This document shows positions 13,901 to 27,000 of a DNA stretch of 64,000 nucleotides, one piece after another. The notes under the pieces were generated by a model that saw only the letters and a list, made by a program, of their open reading frames with translations, was not told the origin of the DNA and ran no database searches. This DNA comes from Pteria penguin (Eukaryota; Mollusca; Bivalvia; Pterioida; Pteriidae), in NCBI GenBank assembly GCA_035048485.1, contig CM068581.1, positions 64,147,393-64,211,392 on the forward strand, written 5' to 3'. The number at the start of each line of letters is the position of its first letter. The first letter of the stretch is position 1. Both the position numbers and the translations under genes were made by a program.

Positions 13901-15453
13901 TGACTAACTTGTTGCCCTGAATCACATCTTGCAAAGACAAAGCAAATGCTTAGTTTCAAAATCACCCGAATGGATGTGCAAAAAAGTGTTGTTTTTTATT
14001 CTGGTCTGAAATAAAATTTGACATATTTTCAACATTTGTGTTTACTTAGTCACAGTAATGCAAAAATAAATGAATTTTTCCTTCCTGCATGACTGATCAT
14101 CTAGGTACTCAGGTGAGCGATATAGTCCCTCTTAGGCCTCTTGTTTTATTTTTTATTTATTTATTTATTTTCATGAATTGAGTTTAGATACTCGATTACA
14201 TGCTGCGAAAGATGAAATGGGATTGAATACGTGATACGAATTTGTGGCGGATCTTATGTACAAGTATAAATTTAAGTAGATACAGTACAACACAACTAGA
14301 ACATCGTACGCTCACTAATTTCAATACAATTTTAATGCATATTTCTTTTTTACTTTCGTGTTGTATTTCATATTTTCCAGCTTTCCAATGGATTACTGTC
14401 ATGTTTGCACTACTTGGAAAGATGTTTGTATCTCTAGCCTTCGGAATGATTTATGTCTATACCAACGAGATTTTCCCGACAGTTATCCGTTCGTTCGTCC
14501 TCGGCACTTGTAGCTTCTTTGCACGACTGGGTTCTCTTTCAGCTCCATATCTTTACCTTATGGTATGCAAATACAAATGATATTAATGATAGGGCTACGA
14601 CATTAGGTGTGAGTATGTAAGACACCAATGTGGTTAAGACAAGGCGCCCAGTTAGAATACGCAGGAGACCTATTTTGAATTCCTTATTCGGTTTAAAATA
14701 TTGTTTATCGTTAAGATTGTAGTAATTTCTATTGCAATAACAATGTTGATCTTGACGTTTTACCAAATGTGACTACGGTTTTACACAGTCAAGTAAATGT
14801 GACCTCGAGTTTTATAACATCATGGCGAGTGTGATCGATCGGCAGGGGATGCTAACTCGTCCTTAGCACCTAATCCCTACTCTGGATTTTTCTTGCGGTC
14901 CGTGATTGCCTTTACTCACTATATTGTCTTTTCATATTGAAAATCCAACAAAACATTTCTAAATGTCTTATCGATGTAATCATTAACATTATTATTTAAG
15001 TAATGAAGCTGTAAATATGAAAACGTTTTATAAGATTGCTCCATTGCAATCTATTTTTTTTTTTTTACAAATAGGAACAAAACACCCGTTTATAATTACA
15101 GGCTGAGGGGAAGTTACAGAAAGGATTGCCGCTCATCCTTTACGGGGTCATTATCACTATTGTCACTCTATTGACAATTATGCTGCCAGATAAAACCAAG
15201 CAGAAACTCCCTGATCATGTAAAAGACGTAAGGAGGTAATATGTAATATACATGTATATAATCATATATGTATATGAATTTAGATTTTTTTTTTCGTATT
15301 GATTTCTTTCATTTCTTCATTTATCGACTCCCTGTTTTTTTTTTTTTTTATTAATTTATTTATTCATTTATCTATCATTTTTCTAACTTCAGAGATTTAA
15401 AAATGATTTCCAAAGAAGATGAAGACCTGGTCAGTGAAACTTCACCATTGTGA
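1654..15453 (+). CDS. SLC22-family organic ion transporter-like protein, gene A (10 exons, 531 aa)
   Basis: Exons (all GT/AG, frame closes exactly): 1654-1796, 2258-2453, 3850-3953, 8885-9039, 10693-10861, 11029-11256, 12117-12340, 14381-14562, 15102-15235, 15393-15453. The product should be a 12-helix MFS membrane carrier for small organic cations/anions. Seen: start MDYDDIIELIGDFGTYQKR before TM1; a compact extracellular loop with HRCKIP, three NxS/T sequons (two NDT, NGS), four Cys and QWVYDKSVF; FDLVCE; the MFS signature DVIGRR (about 147-152); YFIRDWRWLQL; the family motif LPESARWL (about 260-267); IGKLGGNLY; second-half loop GHKRL (about 378-382); EIFPTVIRSFVLG; acidic C-tail ending SETSPL. 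An upstream in-frame ATG at 1513 is rejected because genes B and C also begin at MDYD. Substrate cannot be told from sequence. Confidence 0.93.
3011..3290 (+). repeat. tRNA-headed SINE, copy 1 (intron 2 of gene A)
   Basis: The tRNA-like head has an A-box-like GTGACCTAGTGGATTAGGCG and a B-box-like GGATTCGACACC, followed by a conserved body containing TCGGATGAGACAGTAAA and AAAGATCCCTCACTGCTT and a tail rich in AATTAATCAATCA. The same order recurs near 20.24, 34.94, 44.53 and 53.97 kb. No cloverleaf of a functional tRNA is retained. Confidence 0.85.
6092..6288. mobile_element. MITE-like element, ~30-bp terminal inverted repeats
   Basis: Left end AGCACCAGTTTTAGTTCCGG is matched by the reverse complement of the right end (AGCACCAGTTTGAGTTCTAG), both continuing into GATA(G/A)AAAAA. 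The 197-bp interior has no ORF but repeats GTTGAGATTTGT-like strings. It lies in intron 3 of gene A. No target-site duplication is obvious. Confidence 0.7.
6470..6745 (-). repeat. Dispersed repeat with hammerhead-like core, copy 1
   Basis: It is the inverse of the stretch at 28840-29125. Shared strings on the minus strand include GAGCATCACTGAAGA, TGCGCATCTGGT and GGTATATATGTTCTA. At 6540-6578 the minus strand reads CTGAAGA, a GACA/TGTC hairpin, GAAA, then a short stem TGCGC/GTGCA. No coding capacity. Confidence 0.65.
7819..7963. mobile_element. Truncated copy of the palindromic MITE at 8316-8519
   Basis: It starts with CAATAGACGATCTTCATATT and follows the reverse complement of the 8316-8519 element through the central GACGTCAC. 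It breaks off after CCCGGCAAA, so only one arm and part of the other survive. Confidence 0.75.
8316..8519. mobile_element. Near-perfect palindromic (foldback) MITE
   Basis: The 204-bp element opens with CAATAGACGATCTTCATATT and closes with its reverse complement. The arms continue through GGCCCAAGACC and TTTGCCGG towards a centre with GACGTCAC, so almost the whole element can fold on itself. No ORF. It lies in intron 3 of gene A. Confidence 0.85.
10873..10931. repeat. (GATA)n microsatellite
   Basis: About 15 GATA units just inside intron 5 of gene A, starting 11 nt after the exon 5 donor. Confidence 0.95.
11640..12040 (-). repeat. Dispersed repeat family R1, copy 1
   Basis: This intron 6 stretch of gene A is the inverse of 36735-37105. 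Shared strings are GGGCGCCCACCTT/AAGGTGGGCGCCC, ACCGCAAAAGCAGC, GTTACGATACCGACTTAGGA-like and TCCTCCATATAGAGAACA-like. Further partial copies lie at 50004-50175, 57165-57400 and 63880-63972, and a fragment near 7375-7460. Non-coding. Confidence 0.75.
12379..12547. repeat. T/TTTA-rich low-complexity tract
   Basis: Runs of TTTTTATTTA and TTTTTGTTTA directly precede the repeat at 12548. Reading frames through it give only Phe/Leu-rich noise. Confidence 0.85.
12548..14145. mobile_element. ~1.6-kb 'AGCTCACCTGAGC' dispersed element
   Basis: It begins with the hairpin AGCTCACCTGAGCC-AAA-GGCTCA-AGTGAGCT and a (CGTC/CGTT)n stretch. It contains two internal direct-repeat segments (strings such as AGAATTTTGTCAATA at about 13046 and 13540) and ends CAGGTGAGCGATATAG followed by CCTCTTGTT. 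This organisation is common in mollusc genomes (recalled, not searched). No transposase or RT frame was found. It fills most of intron 7 of gene A. Confidence 0.65.
14820..14945 (+). repeat. 3'-tail core repeat, degenerate copy
   Basis: Matches the order GGCAGGGGATGCTAACTCGT ... GCACCTAATCC found in the 3' ends of the RT fragments (17041, 38306) and at 21555. Intron 8 of gene A. Confidence 0.55.
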
Positions 15454-15904
15454 AAATAGGTTATTACATATGTATACTGCATCATATTGAATACATTATT
15501 ACCCTGTATTGTTCTCCATATTAACGTATATAAATTATCTATATATGTTGACATAGCACTTGAGTAACAATGCAAATTACGTTATATGATGTATTATCTT
15601 ATTATACATTATCATATTGGAAATTAAATCTGAAAGTACCGTTTTGTTTTATTTTTTTGTTTGTGGGTTATAGAGAACATCACACACATTTTTATCAGTT
15701 ATTTTGCTATTACATTAATTTTTCCTCACTATTTTGGGGTTGTAAACAGATACTCAAAGTTTTACTACCCACCGGATCCTTTTTTGTAAGATTAATTAAA
15801 ACGTATATATTTTCTATATCTGTTATGACTGATATCTGTTCTGTATTGTATATAGTAAACAAAGAAGAATAACCGAAGGGCTAACCACATCTAGAAGACC
15901 ATGT

Positions 15905-15937
15905 AATAAAGGGACAATATCACACTCAGATAATAAA
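15905..15937 (+). promoter_or_regulatory. Possible polyadenylation signals of gene A
   Basis: AATAAA occurs at 15905-15910 and again at 15932-15937, about 450-480 nt after the gene A stop. The choice between them is not decidable from sequence. Confidence 0.35.
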
Positions 15938-15954
15938 TGCTAACCCCAATTAAA

Positions 15955-16030
15955 GTTAGGTGAGACCAGGTGCCCTGGAGGAGTAAGCGTCCCCCCTGGT
16001 TGCATTAAACATCCGTCGCAAAAGTCCTGC
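15955..16030 (-). repeat. 3'-tail core repeat, minus copy
   Basis: Contains GTGAGACCAGGTGCCCTGGA and GGAGTAAGCGTC, the reverse complement of the tail core GACGCTTACTCC...GGCACCTGGTCTCAC. Intergenic between genes A and B. The rest of 15454-18017 holds this, the hairpin and RT fragment at 16.35-17.2 kb, and otherwise nothing recognised. Confidence 0.7.
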
Positions 16031-16346
16031 CACCACTGTTAAAGCTCAGGAATATGTGTATGTGAGGTTTACATATGACACGTGGATTCCTCATTGCCTA
16101 TTAGGTCTTTTCGTTACAAATATTTACTTCCCATGAGGTGTGTTCGAATGGTGGGCATTTCCTTTGCTTAGAGATGCTTGTGAAATGCGTTCCCTGTAGA
16201 CTGTGTTTATGTCCCTATCTTGATGTTGTGTGACTGTGACACTCGTTTAAAGTATTTGTCCAGTTTCCTTGTATCTTTCGTATGGTTCTTTCGAGCATTT
16301 ATGGCAGCAGACGTACTAAACATAGCAGCATACTATTAGTTATACA

Positions 16347-16425
16347 GTGTTTTACAGGGGGATAAGAAAATGTATTTTTCATGGACCCAACATATTTTCG
16401 TATCCCCCCTGTAAAACACTTGCAT
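16347..16425. repeat. Hairpin at the 5' truncation point of an RT fragment
   Basis: AGTGTTTTACAGGGGGATAAG is mirrored 30 nt later by TATCCCCCCTGTAAAACACT, an inverted repeat of about 27 nt. It sits where similarity to the RT element begins. A weaker echo (ATTTTCGTATCCTCCC) lies near 17303. Confidence 0.7.
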
Positions 16426-17215
16426 TCGCAAGGAAAAAAACAATTGGCTCTTAGCTTCAATTTTACTTACAGATATATAGATGACTTGTTTTCAATTAAT
16501 AATCCTTCGTTCACGGATTACCTTAACATCATCTATCCAAGTGAACTGGATGTCAAAGAAACCACAGAAAGTAGTAATTCTACTTCGTATTTAGATATTA
16601 TGTTGTCTTTCGACATTAATGGTCAATTGAACACCTCACTCTATGACAAACGTAACGATTTCAATTTCGCTATCACAAACTTTCCTTTCATAAGTAGCAA
16701 CATTCCATCATCGCCCGTATACGGCGTATTCATATCTCAGTTAATACGTTTTCCAGAGCATGTTCAAATTACAATGACTTTGTTCTGAGGGCTAGGCGAC
16801 TTTCAGTTAAGCTGCTCAACCAGGGTTATATATGTGCTAGACTAACAACGTCACTGAGAAAGTTCTAAGGTCGTTACGAGACTCTTATTACTCCATATGA
16901 TATCTCGTTATCCAGAGTATTAAATGATAATTTGGACTGAGACCGATTCCGATCATTTTACACAGATTTGACACCTTCTATACTAGAAGGTTACCTACTT
17001 TGACTTTACACGATTTGACTCTTTCTACTGGGTATATGTGACGGGTGTTTCTAGCAAGCAGGAGATGCTCACTCTCCCCGGGCACCTGATCTCACTCCAT
17101 CACAGGGGTTCACATATGCTCTTCAAGTAGACATATTTTGTTGTTTTCCACTTCTTTTTCATTTTCACTGATTTTGTATGTCCTCTGGTTTCATGATTTT
17201 TAGACTTATGGTTTG
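16381..17215 (+). mobile_element. Retroelement fragment: RT catalytic box (YIDD) plus 3' tail
   Basis: The frame open from 16381 to 16788 contains FNFTYRYIDDLFSINNPSF, a reverse-transcriptase core box, then TSYLDIML, LYDKRNDFNF and NFPFISSNIP. Just upstream the frame is disrupted by the hairpin. After about 16745 a frame change breaks ISQLIRF from the downstream KLLNQGYICARLTTSLRKF-like sequence. The non-coding tail with the conserved core follows. Relatives are at 19095-20085, 21070-21440 and 37976-38435. It resembles an RT family widespread in marine invertebrates; superfamily (Penelope-like or LINE) unresolved. Dead copy. Confidence 0.75.
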
Positions 17216-18017
17216 GATATATCCATCATCTTTACACTGTATAAAGAATTTATCCCACCGAAGGCATTTTTCACTCAATACAACTTTTTTCATGAACTCA
17301 CTATTTTCGTATCCTCCCTTGTCATACACTGTACTGTATAACTTGCTTATTTCACTTCATGTTTTCGTAATATCCCCGCTGCCTTTTTGTTGCTCTTAAT
17401 AGTGTTCTTCGAGTTGAGTTGCGTTCGTTATCTTAGAAGATGGCAATTCTAGAGTGATGCCTATTCCGGTCATTTTCTTACTGAATTTGAATCTTTCATA
17501 CTTGGGCTTTAATTCATTCGACAATTTCTACTGGACTTAAGTGAAAATGTTGCCTGCAAGCCGGATATACCCACTCGTCTGGGATATCTGATCACATTCC
17601 TTTTGAAGGTTTACATATGCACGTTAGGTAGATGTTGTTTGATATTTTCTACTGGTTTTTTTTTCTTCGTCCTTGGTTTCAGTGTTTGTTGGACTACTAA
17701 TGATACTATCATTTTCATACTCATTCTCAAGATAACATCTTTACACGTTTAACATATATATCGCAAAAATTATTAACGTTTAATGTATGACGTATGATGT
17801 ATACCACACTCAAATAAAAGCTACGAAAGCCACTAATAACATAATGTATTCTATTGGCATACTGAGTTCTATACCTTCACCTACTTATCTCAAACACCTA
17901 TCACTTTGCCCTCAAAGGCATTTTGTACATTTATGTATAATCATGTTTCTATCGTAATACGTCTGTACTAAGTTTTATGTAAATAAAGGTCTATTCTTGA
18001 TGTTCTACAGCTCTAAA

Positions 18018-21000
18018 ATGGACTACGACGAAATTATAAAAAAGTTAGGGGAACTGGGCAAATACCAGAAGATTTTGATTTTATCCACATTTATTCCCAT
18101 TGTATTTCGTGCCTTTACAACACTTGCGCCTAATTTTTACGTTGGAGAGCAATTATACAGGTAAAATAATATTTGACTTTTTCAATATTAACTCTGCAAA
18201 ATTTTCATTGTGATATTCGCAAAATGAAACACTGATAAACATAGATTGGCACAACCACAAATTTGCAACAGTTTAAGCAGAATTGTATTACTAAATAGGT
18301 GTGAACGATTGTACAACATTTATAAATATAACTGAGAAAATGTCAATAGCAAACTAAATTGAAAATTAAGCGTAATAAACACTACAAACATAAAGATAAG
18401 AAAATATTGTTGCAAAATCTACTCACTTCCTATGCATTTAAGTAACTGTATATTTTAACATGAAGAAATGTGACGACTATGCGTGTATTCTAAGGAACTC
18501 AGCCACTTAAATTGATTCATTTGCAAGGTTTCTTTTCCAATGGGAAACTAGTATTATATAAATCATATTATTTGCCACTTGCTATTGGTTGAACTACTCT
18601 CTCTCTCTCTCTGTCTGTCTGCCTGCATATATGTACATTTAAATATCATTATATAACTTTTCCTTCAGAATAAAATCTTTTTTTCCATTGAGATCTTGAA
18701 GTTGTATACTTCTCGTTTTCCAGTCCTGACTACGCATACACAAACACACAGTTACCATACACAAACACATAGTTACCATACACACATACAGTTACCCATG
18801 AAAGCTAGTCGCGTGATGTATACATAAATGGATAGCCTTACTTACTTTTGTCACATATATAAGGTGAAGTAAGGACCAATATATTTTATCGTTGAATTAA
18901 GTCTGAAGTCCATTCTTATACTTTTACAACATGAGAAAGAATAAAATCTTATCCAACAATACAAGCATATTTTAACTATGTAAAGACCATAATAGTGTTA
19001 AGAGACAAAGCGAAACTTACGTGGTCAGATTAGGCGAACCTTACTTTGTCACATTCAAAATAATCTTCATTTGACTGATCTTGACATGTGATAATGTAAA
19101 GATGATGGATAAATCCAAACCACAAGTCCAAAAATCATTAAACCAGAGGACATACAAAATCAGTGAAAATGAAAAACAAATGGAAAATAACAAAATATGT
19201 CTACTTGAAGAGCAAATGTGAACCCCTGTGATGGAGTGAGATCAGGTACCCGGGGAGAGTGAGCATCTCCTGCTTGCTAGAAACACCCGTCACATATATC
19301 CAGTAGAAAGTGTCAAATCGTGTAAATTCCATATGTATTTATATATGGAGAAGTCGAAGTAGGTAACCTTTTAGTATAGAAAGCGTCAAATCTATGTAAA
19401 ATGATCGGAATCGGTCTCAGTCCAGAATATCATTTGTCTGGATAACGAGATATCATATGGAGTAATAAGAGTCTCGTGACGACCGTAGAACTTTCTCAGT
19501 GACGTTTATAGTCTAGCACATATATAATCCTGGTTGAGCAGCTTAACTGAAAGTCGCCTAGCCCTCAGAACGAAGTCATTGTAATTTGAACATGCTCTGG
19601 AATAACGTATTAACTGCGATATGAATACGCCGTATGCGGGCGATTATGGAATGTTGCTACTTATGAAAGGAAAGTTTGTGATATTGAAATTAAAATCGTC
19701 ACGTTTGTCACAGAGTGAGGTGTTCAATTGACCATTAATGTCGAAAGACAACATAATATCTAAATACGAAGTAGAATTACTACTTTCTGTGGTTTCTTTG
19801 ACCTCCAGTTCACTTGGATAGATGATGCTAAGGTAATCCGCGAATGAAGGATTATTAATTGAAAGCAAGTCATATATCTGTAAGTAAAATTGAACAAAGA
19901 GCCAATTGTTTTTTCCTTGCGAAAGCAAAGACTGAATGAATTCAGCTTTGTATGAGTAAAGGAATATGTCAGCCAGAAGCGGAGCACAGTTAGTGCCCAT
20001 TGGAATGCCGACAATTTGTTGAAAAACCTTACCTCCAAACACCACGAAAATGTTATCGATAAGAAAGTTCTGGATGTTAAGTTATACAGAATTATACATT
20101 TAGCGTTTCCTGTTGACTCATTGCGGCCAAAGTTATATTTACCTAAAAAAGATTTTCCTAAATTCGGAAATATACAATCGTCAACACAATCGATTTATTG
20201 ACCATTGTAACTTCAATTAACCCTCCTCCTTCAGAAACGGGCGTGGCCTAATGGTATCGCTCTCGCCTCCTGATTGGGAGGCCGGGATTAGAGTCCGGCT
20301 CTGGTTATGCCGGGGTCATGTCTTTCGGATGAGACAGTAAATAACAAGGCCCCGTGTCATGGTATGCATGGAAAGTTAAAGATCCCTCACTGCTTCGGAT
20401 GGGTCCGTTGCAAAATTTGTATGCCCCGCATCAGGAAGATGCCGTCATCATTGACGTGAAATATTCGTGGTGTGACGTTGAACAAAATCAATTAATCAAT
20501 CAATCCTCCTTCGGTACATCAAACAACATTACAGTCGAATATTTTTGTGATGTATTTCAACTTTGACGTGCTTATATTTGTATGTTCTGCATGTTCGTGG
20601 CTCTGCGTCAGATTGCTTTCTTTTCTTTTAATATAACTGATACATATGTCAAAGAGCAGTACATATTACTCATTTTATATTCATATAATAGTAACCCCCT
20701 CATGCACAGATTTGTCCTTAAATTGGTTCTGTTAATCATACGTATTAGTCAATTTGGTATTTGGTATTTTGGATGTCCACAGCTTCGGCCTTAATCATAA
20801 TAGAAGAAATATAACATCAAAATGCACATATGGTGCACTAGTTTTATTCATATATAGATGTACTTACTGTTATCATTTGTCTTTAATAAAGATGGAAAGA
20901 CCCTGAACAAACTGTGCTGTCCCCAGTGTACAGATGTCAGAAGTCGTATTTAGTGTTTTGTTCCCTGTGGCATTGGTGGATACATAATTGCAATTCTATA

Positions 21001-24000
21001 CAAATATATCTTTATGTGTCCCACAAGACAGTGTATCTACATTAGTTACATTAGTTTACATTTACCAGGGTGGAATATACGAAAGTAACTGATATTGACC
21101 TAGATGGTAGACTTACTACTTCACTTTATGACAAACGTGATGATATTAATTTCCCATTGTTAACTTTCCATATACAAGTAGTAACATTCCTTTATCACCT
21201 GCGTAAGGTGCTTTTATATCTCAAATCATCCTGTATGCTAAAGCTTCTTCTGGGAATCGTTCTTTTATTTATCGAGAAAAACTACTGGGAAAAATGTTAC
21301 TAATCACAAGTATAAGAGATGTCACTCGTTAAGTCAACATTCAGCAAATTTTACGGTCGCTATAAATAACTTACTTGCTGATATGATAGATCATTGTCTG
21401 ATATTTATTTCCTTATTTAGTAGTTAGACCGCCTACATTACCAATACTGTATTATTTGTACTGATCATAATGCATACCGCTTGTGACTACGGATGTGCTG
21501 GTTCCTTCTTCTATGACTGCGAATAATACTAATTGGCATACACTTATGGCACCATGGCGAATGTGCAGATCTGCAGGGAATGATTACTCCTCCATGGCAT
21601 CTGATTCCACCTCTGTTGTAACAGGGGGTCCGTGATTACTTGTGTTATGTACATATGTATTGTCATGTTGCTTGGACGTCGAGTTGTAGAAATCGGATCG
21701 GTACCTCAGATATTTACGTATGATTTCTATCTGACACAAAGAACATCGCACCACAGTGACAAATATGCTCAGAACTTAATTCTAACACAAATAAAAGTTA
21801 GCTGGAGATCGAGATACATGCTGGAAGTTGATGAATTGTGAAATGACCAGTATTTCATATTGGAAAAAGACTTTTGTGTTGAAATAAGAAGCTCAACAAC
21901 TCAAATAAATATTTCTTTTCCACCTAGTGTATATATTATATTTATATAATACTTATCTGCCACCATTATAAGTTGAACAACAGTTTCATTTCTCTCTCTC
22001 TCTCTCTCTCTCTCTGCTCTTACATTGGTGGTTTTTTTTTTTTTTGATTTGACAATAATAATATTTTTGTCCCATTAATGGTTTGTGTTCATATTATGAA
22101 CTAGGTGTAAGATACCTTGGCTTGACAACGATACATATACAGTGCAGGGCTCTTGGCATCTCTTTGCTATCAACATTACTATACCTGTAAATGATGATGG
22201 CGCTTATGCGAAATGCCATCTCCTCAACAATGGTACAAAAGAGGCATGTACAGAATGGGTATATGATCGCAGTGTGATGACTAATACACTTGTGTCACAG
22301 GTAATTCTATAAAATGTTAAAAAAACAAATACAAGTAATGGTAGAAGTAAAGTTGTATTTAAAATTTCCATCCACCTCTGAAGGGCAGACATTGTGTAGT
22401 GGTTAGGAGGCGAGATAGGAGGCGATCACGGTTCATTTCCCTGATTGTGCCACAATGTTTAAGAATTTGGTAATAACCTGCTTCCATGTTTCCATAATAC
22501 TGAAATAGTGTTGAAAGCGACATAGAACCCTAATCATTCAACCAACTTTTATCTGTTATCTATCAATTGGAGAAATGTAAAGGATATGATTATCATATAT
22601 GGTAACTGGTACCGGAAAAATCCTTCAATTATATTTGTGCTCAAAAACTTAATATGGCATTTTATAATGTATATTCAAAACTTACGAGTATTTCTGACAT
22701 TATCTATATTCATAATAATAACATCTCAAGATAGAAATAATCAGCTTTCTCGTGATTCTATTGTTCACTATATAATCTTTCATATCTTATATTCAATGTG
22801 ATAACATACTAATATCCTGTTGATTTGATAATTTGTTTACTTGGACCAACAGTTTAATTTGGTATGTGAGAAACAGCTAGCCAAATCACATGCAGTGATG
22901 GCTACTTTTCTTGGACATTTGACTGCTCCTATTATCATGAATCCTTTGGCAGACCTGTGAGTAGTATATAATGGTTTACATAAATACATTATATAACCCT
23001 TTTTTTTCTTTTCATTTTTTTTTTTAAATTTATTTCCTTTTTTTATTTTTGGTATTCTTATTATTATCATTATTTCTTTTCTCTCATTTATTTGTTATTT
23101 CGTTTTTTATTTATTTATTTTTTTTTTCATTTTTATTTATTTATTTATTTATTTTTTTTTTTTATTTTTTTTTTTTTTTTTTATTTATTTTTTTTTTTTT
23201 TTTCGTTGTTTTTTTTTTATTTGATATGATTATTTAATGTTCATTGGTGTTACTTTGCAAGTTCTCTTAATGGCTTGAGTATGAAATTAGTATTTAACAT
23301 GTGGCTATAATATTAAATATTAGATATACTAAATATTAAAGATAAGAAAACTACATAACATCAGGGGAAAAATGCACCCAAGTCTACAAATATTTAATGA
23401 TATGTTCATCAATTTTTTAAACGTTGTGTTATTATTTATTCAATAAATATTAGATTCATGAAGTACCTGCACACATAGCAGAATAGAGTTCATATCTATA
23501 AAGGTGTAGTATGTTTTTCTTTGCATTTGTCTGTTAGGATTGGACGTCGTATTATGTTCTGCATCAATGTGACCATTCTCTTTGTCGTCAATATCACCAT
23601 ACCGTTCTCTACCAGTGTGTACATGTTCGCTATTCTCCGATTTATAGACGGAGTAGGAAACATAACGTTGTACCAAGTGGCTTTCATTTTAGGTAAACAC
23701 TTACTCTTGCTCAATCTGTGCTTTCATGTCCAAAGCGGAAATCGAAGTACAGCAATAAGATACCAAGTAATGTACCCTCGGAATATCGCTATAAAAACAA
23801 AATAGTGAGGTAAGGCAATCACAGACTCCAGAAAAATCCAGAGGCCGGATCAGATGTCTTGGAGGGGTAAGCATCTCATGCCGGTCACACCATCCAAGAT
23901 GCCATAATATAAGTCGAGTTATTATAAACTCGAAGTCACAGTTAGTAGACTATATAATACCGTAGTCATATTTGGTAAAATGTCACGATTATTGTTGTTA

Positions 24001-27000
24001 TTGCAACAAAAAAGACTTTGCCAGCAATTACAGTCAGTTTAATGCTGCTGCTTTGTTTACTCGATTCCACTGATCCCTATCTTCTATTGAACTGCTTATG
24101 ATTTAATTGTTGTGCCCCTGAACTGATAGATCAGGAGTATATTGTTTTACCAGTCTGTCAGTGTGTCTCTTGGCAACTTAACATTAGGCACAATTTTTCA
24201 ACTATACCAGCCAATACTGCTTGCAAAACCTTACCATTGGTACCATAATTCATGATTTAATTTATTTTACCTTCATTTATCCTATAATTCAAATAATCAA
24301 TCCTTAGCCATAACTTTTGACCTATGATTCACGCGGGTCAATCTCATTAAAACCATATCGTTATTCCGCTTCTCTATTTGTCCCACTGCGGATAAAGATC
24401 TGGCGAAACCCCATAAGAGGTCGTGTTCTGTTAAACTCTGATGACGTTTCAGTCACCGAAATCGTTATTTCCCATAGCCAATCAATGACTCGGCTAGGCA
24501 CGTGATAGTGACGCAATATGTAACCAATACTGTTCAAAAACTACCTCGTGGGTCACGCACGCTGTTGATGTTAATTCCATTCCTAAGAATTTGTAACTGA
24601 TCCACTGATTGGCTGAAAATCAGAGTTCACCAGAACATGACTCCTTACGAAGTTTCGCCAGATCTTTATCTGTAATGGGACAAATAGAGAAGCAGAATAA
24701 ATATATGGTTTTAATCAGATTGCACGCGTGTATCCCTTGTTATCCTTCATTTGACTTTATTTAAAAAGAATTAACGTTGGCTTTCACTTTTAAATCAAAG
24801 TGGATAGGACATTAATATTTACATATATGTTCTTTGTGGTGATACGTTTAAATTGATACCATAGTTTATTACCTCGTGACCTTGACCTTTACGCTTAGAA
24901 AAATTTTACCAGAGCCATAACGTTGGAATCATTGAATGTATGACTGCCGTATTTCAGTTTCATTTTCTGTGGTAAGTATTTTCAATTGATTCCATTATTC
25001 ATGATTTTGTGACCTTGGTCTTTATGCTTGACCTACACGTATATCCATGATTACCCTAGCTAGATATAGCGTTCGAACGATTGGATATTCGGCTTTCATA
25101 TTTCATAAAAGTAATTCTTGTGACAGTATTTCTATTTCTATAATTTAAGCCCATGTTACCTTGAGCGTCAGCTTTGATCTATATTTGAAAACATCTTCAT
25201 CAAAAAGTGTTTGCCCCCTGTGGTCTTATGTTTCAGAAGCATGCCTTGTTTAACATTTATTCCAATACTATATACTAACTCTTCAATGTATTAAGGTTTG
25301 TCAATATTTGTCCTTTACAAGAATTATATAGACAGATCTATTACTTGACATTGTCTTTAATTACATAGGTATTGAACTTGTCGGTACCACCAAACGGAAG
25401 ATAACTGGAATCGTAATCCTTTTGTGCCAGTGTTTAGGAGAATTTATGCTAGCATTTATGGCTTACTTCATCCGTGACTGGAGATGGTTACAGCTTGCGA
25501 TGACATTACCAATGGCAATTTCATTATATTGTTGGTCGTATGTATACTTTTCAATCCTTTTGTATCGGTCATATAATATTATAATGGTCATTTGTGGTCT
25601 CTATTTTATGTAAATGGAAACATAGTAAATCACATGTCCACCTATCTTAATATACTGGTGTCAGCACTATGACTTCTGCAGTTAAAACAACTATTTCACA
25701 TCAAGGTTATTAATTACATATTGCATTTTTTCAATTATGTTGTAACAATAATATGATTATTATATTAAATTTCAAATAAAATACGAAAATAACTGGTGTC
25801 ACATGACTATGGTACTAACAACAATGTACCACAGTGGACACGGACCCCTGAAATTCAGAGGTGAGACCAGGTGCCCGGGAGGAGTGAGCGTCTTCTGTTT
25901 GGCTAGTCATACCCGACTTAAATGCCCTGATATACAGACGAAACAATATAATTCAGCACTGTATATATACATGAATGTGAACAAACACTGTGTAGAAAGT
26001 GTCACATCCACATAACATCAGGAAAAAGGGTATAATAACACTAAAGTCAAACTCTCCGCGGGGAACTTTTTTACGAGCTCCACACTGCAAAGGGAATAAG
26101 TGTGACGTTCATGTAAAATACGAAAAAAAAAAAACTGTTGTCACATGACTATGGCACTAATAACAATGTACCACAATGGACATTAACGGACCCCTGAAAT
26201 TCAGAGGTGAGACCAGGTGCCCGGGAGGAGTAAGCGTCTCCTGTTTGGCTAGCCACACCCGCCGTGTCAAAGGAAAATTCTTATACTGACAAAATTACTT
26301 ATATTTCCAATGTGTTCAATTAATTGAAGATTCCGACCAAGTATCAATTTGAGAACGGAAATTTAAATAATTTCCTGTTTTACAATCAAATTCAGGCCAA
26401 CACTATTGCCAGAGTCGGCAAGATGGCTAATCTCAAGGGGCCGTGTTCGAGAGGCATTAGTCATTTTGCGACGTGCAGCAATAGTTAATAAAGTAGATTT
26501 ACCGGATGAGGTGGCATTTGTGAAAGTCAAGGAAAACGAAGATGTCAGAACAATTGAAATTCTCAGGCAGCTTATGCGATCAAGGAAACTTCTATTATTC
26601 TGGCTAGTAACAATAGCGAATTGGTAAGAAAAAGATGAGATAGTATACCATATATGATATAATATCATCTCAGACTTCTCACCGTCTTTCAGAGAAAGAT
26701 TTCTAATTACTAATCTAAATATCAACCTTTTTTGAGATATATTTATTAATACAATTGTCTGTGCTACAGCTTGTGGACTGTCTGTACCCGAATACAAAGA
26801 AAACCCAGAATAAGTGTCTTTGTATTTATACGAAATATAATACATTAAAACTATGCCTAATTGTGAAAATTATTAGTAACTAACAATGAGTTAGAGCTCT
26901 CTCTCTCTCTCTCTCCCTCTCTCTCTCTCTCTCTGTAAAATTATTTTGGTAAGCAATTCGCTGTGCAGATATTGTATAGTTTTGATTACGAGTACTAAGA

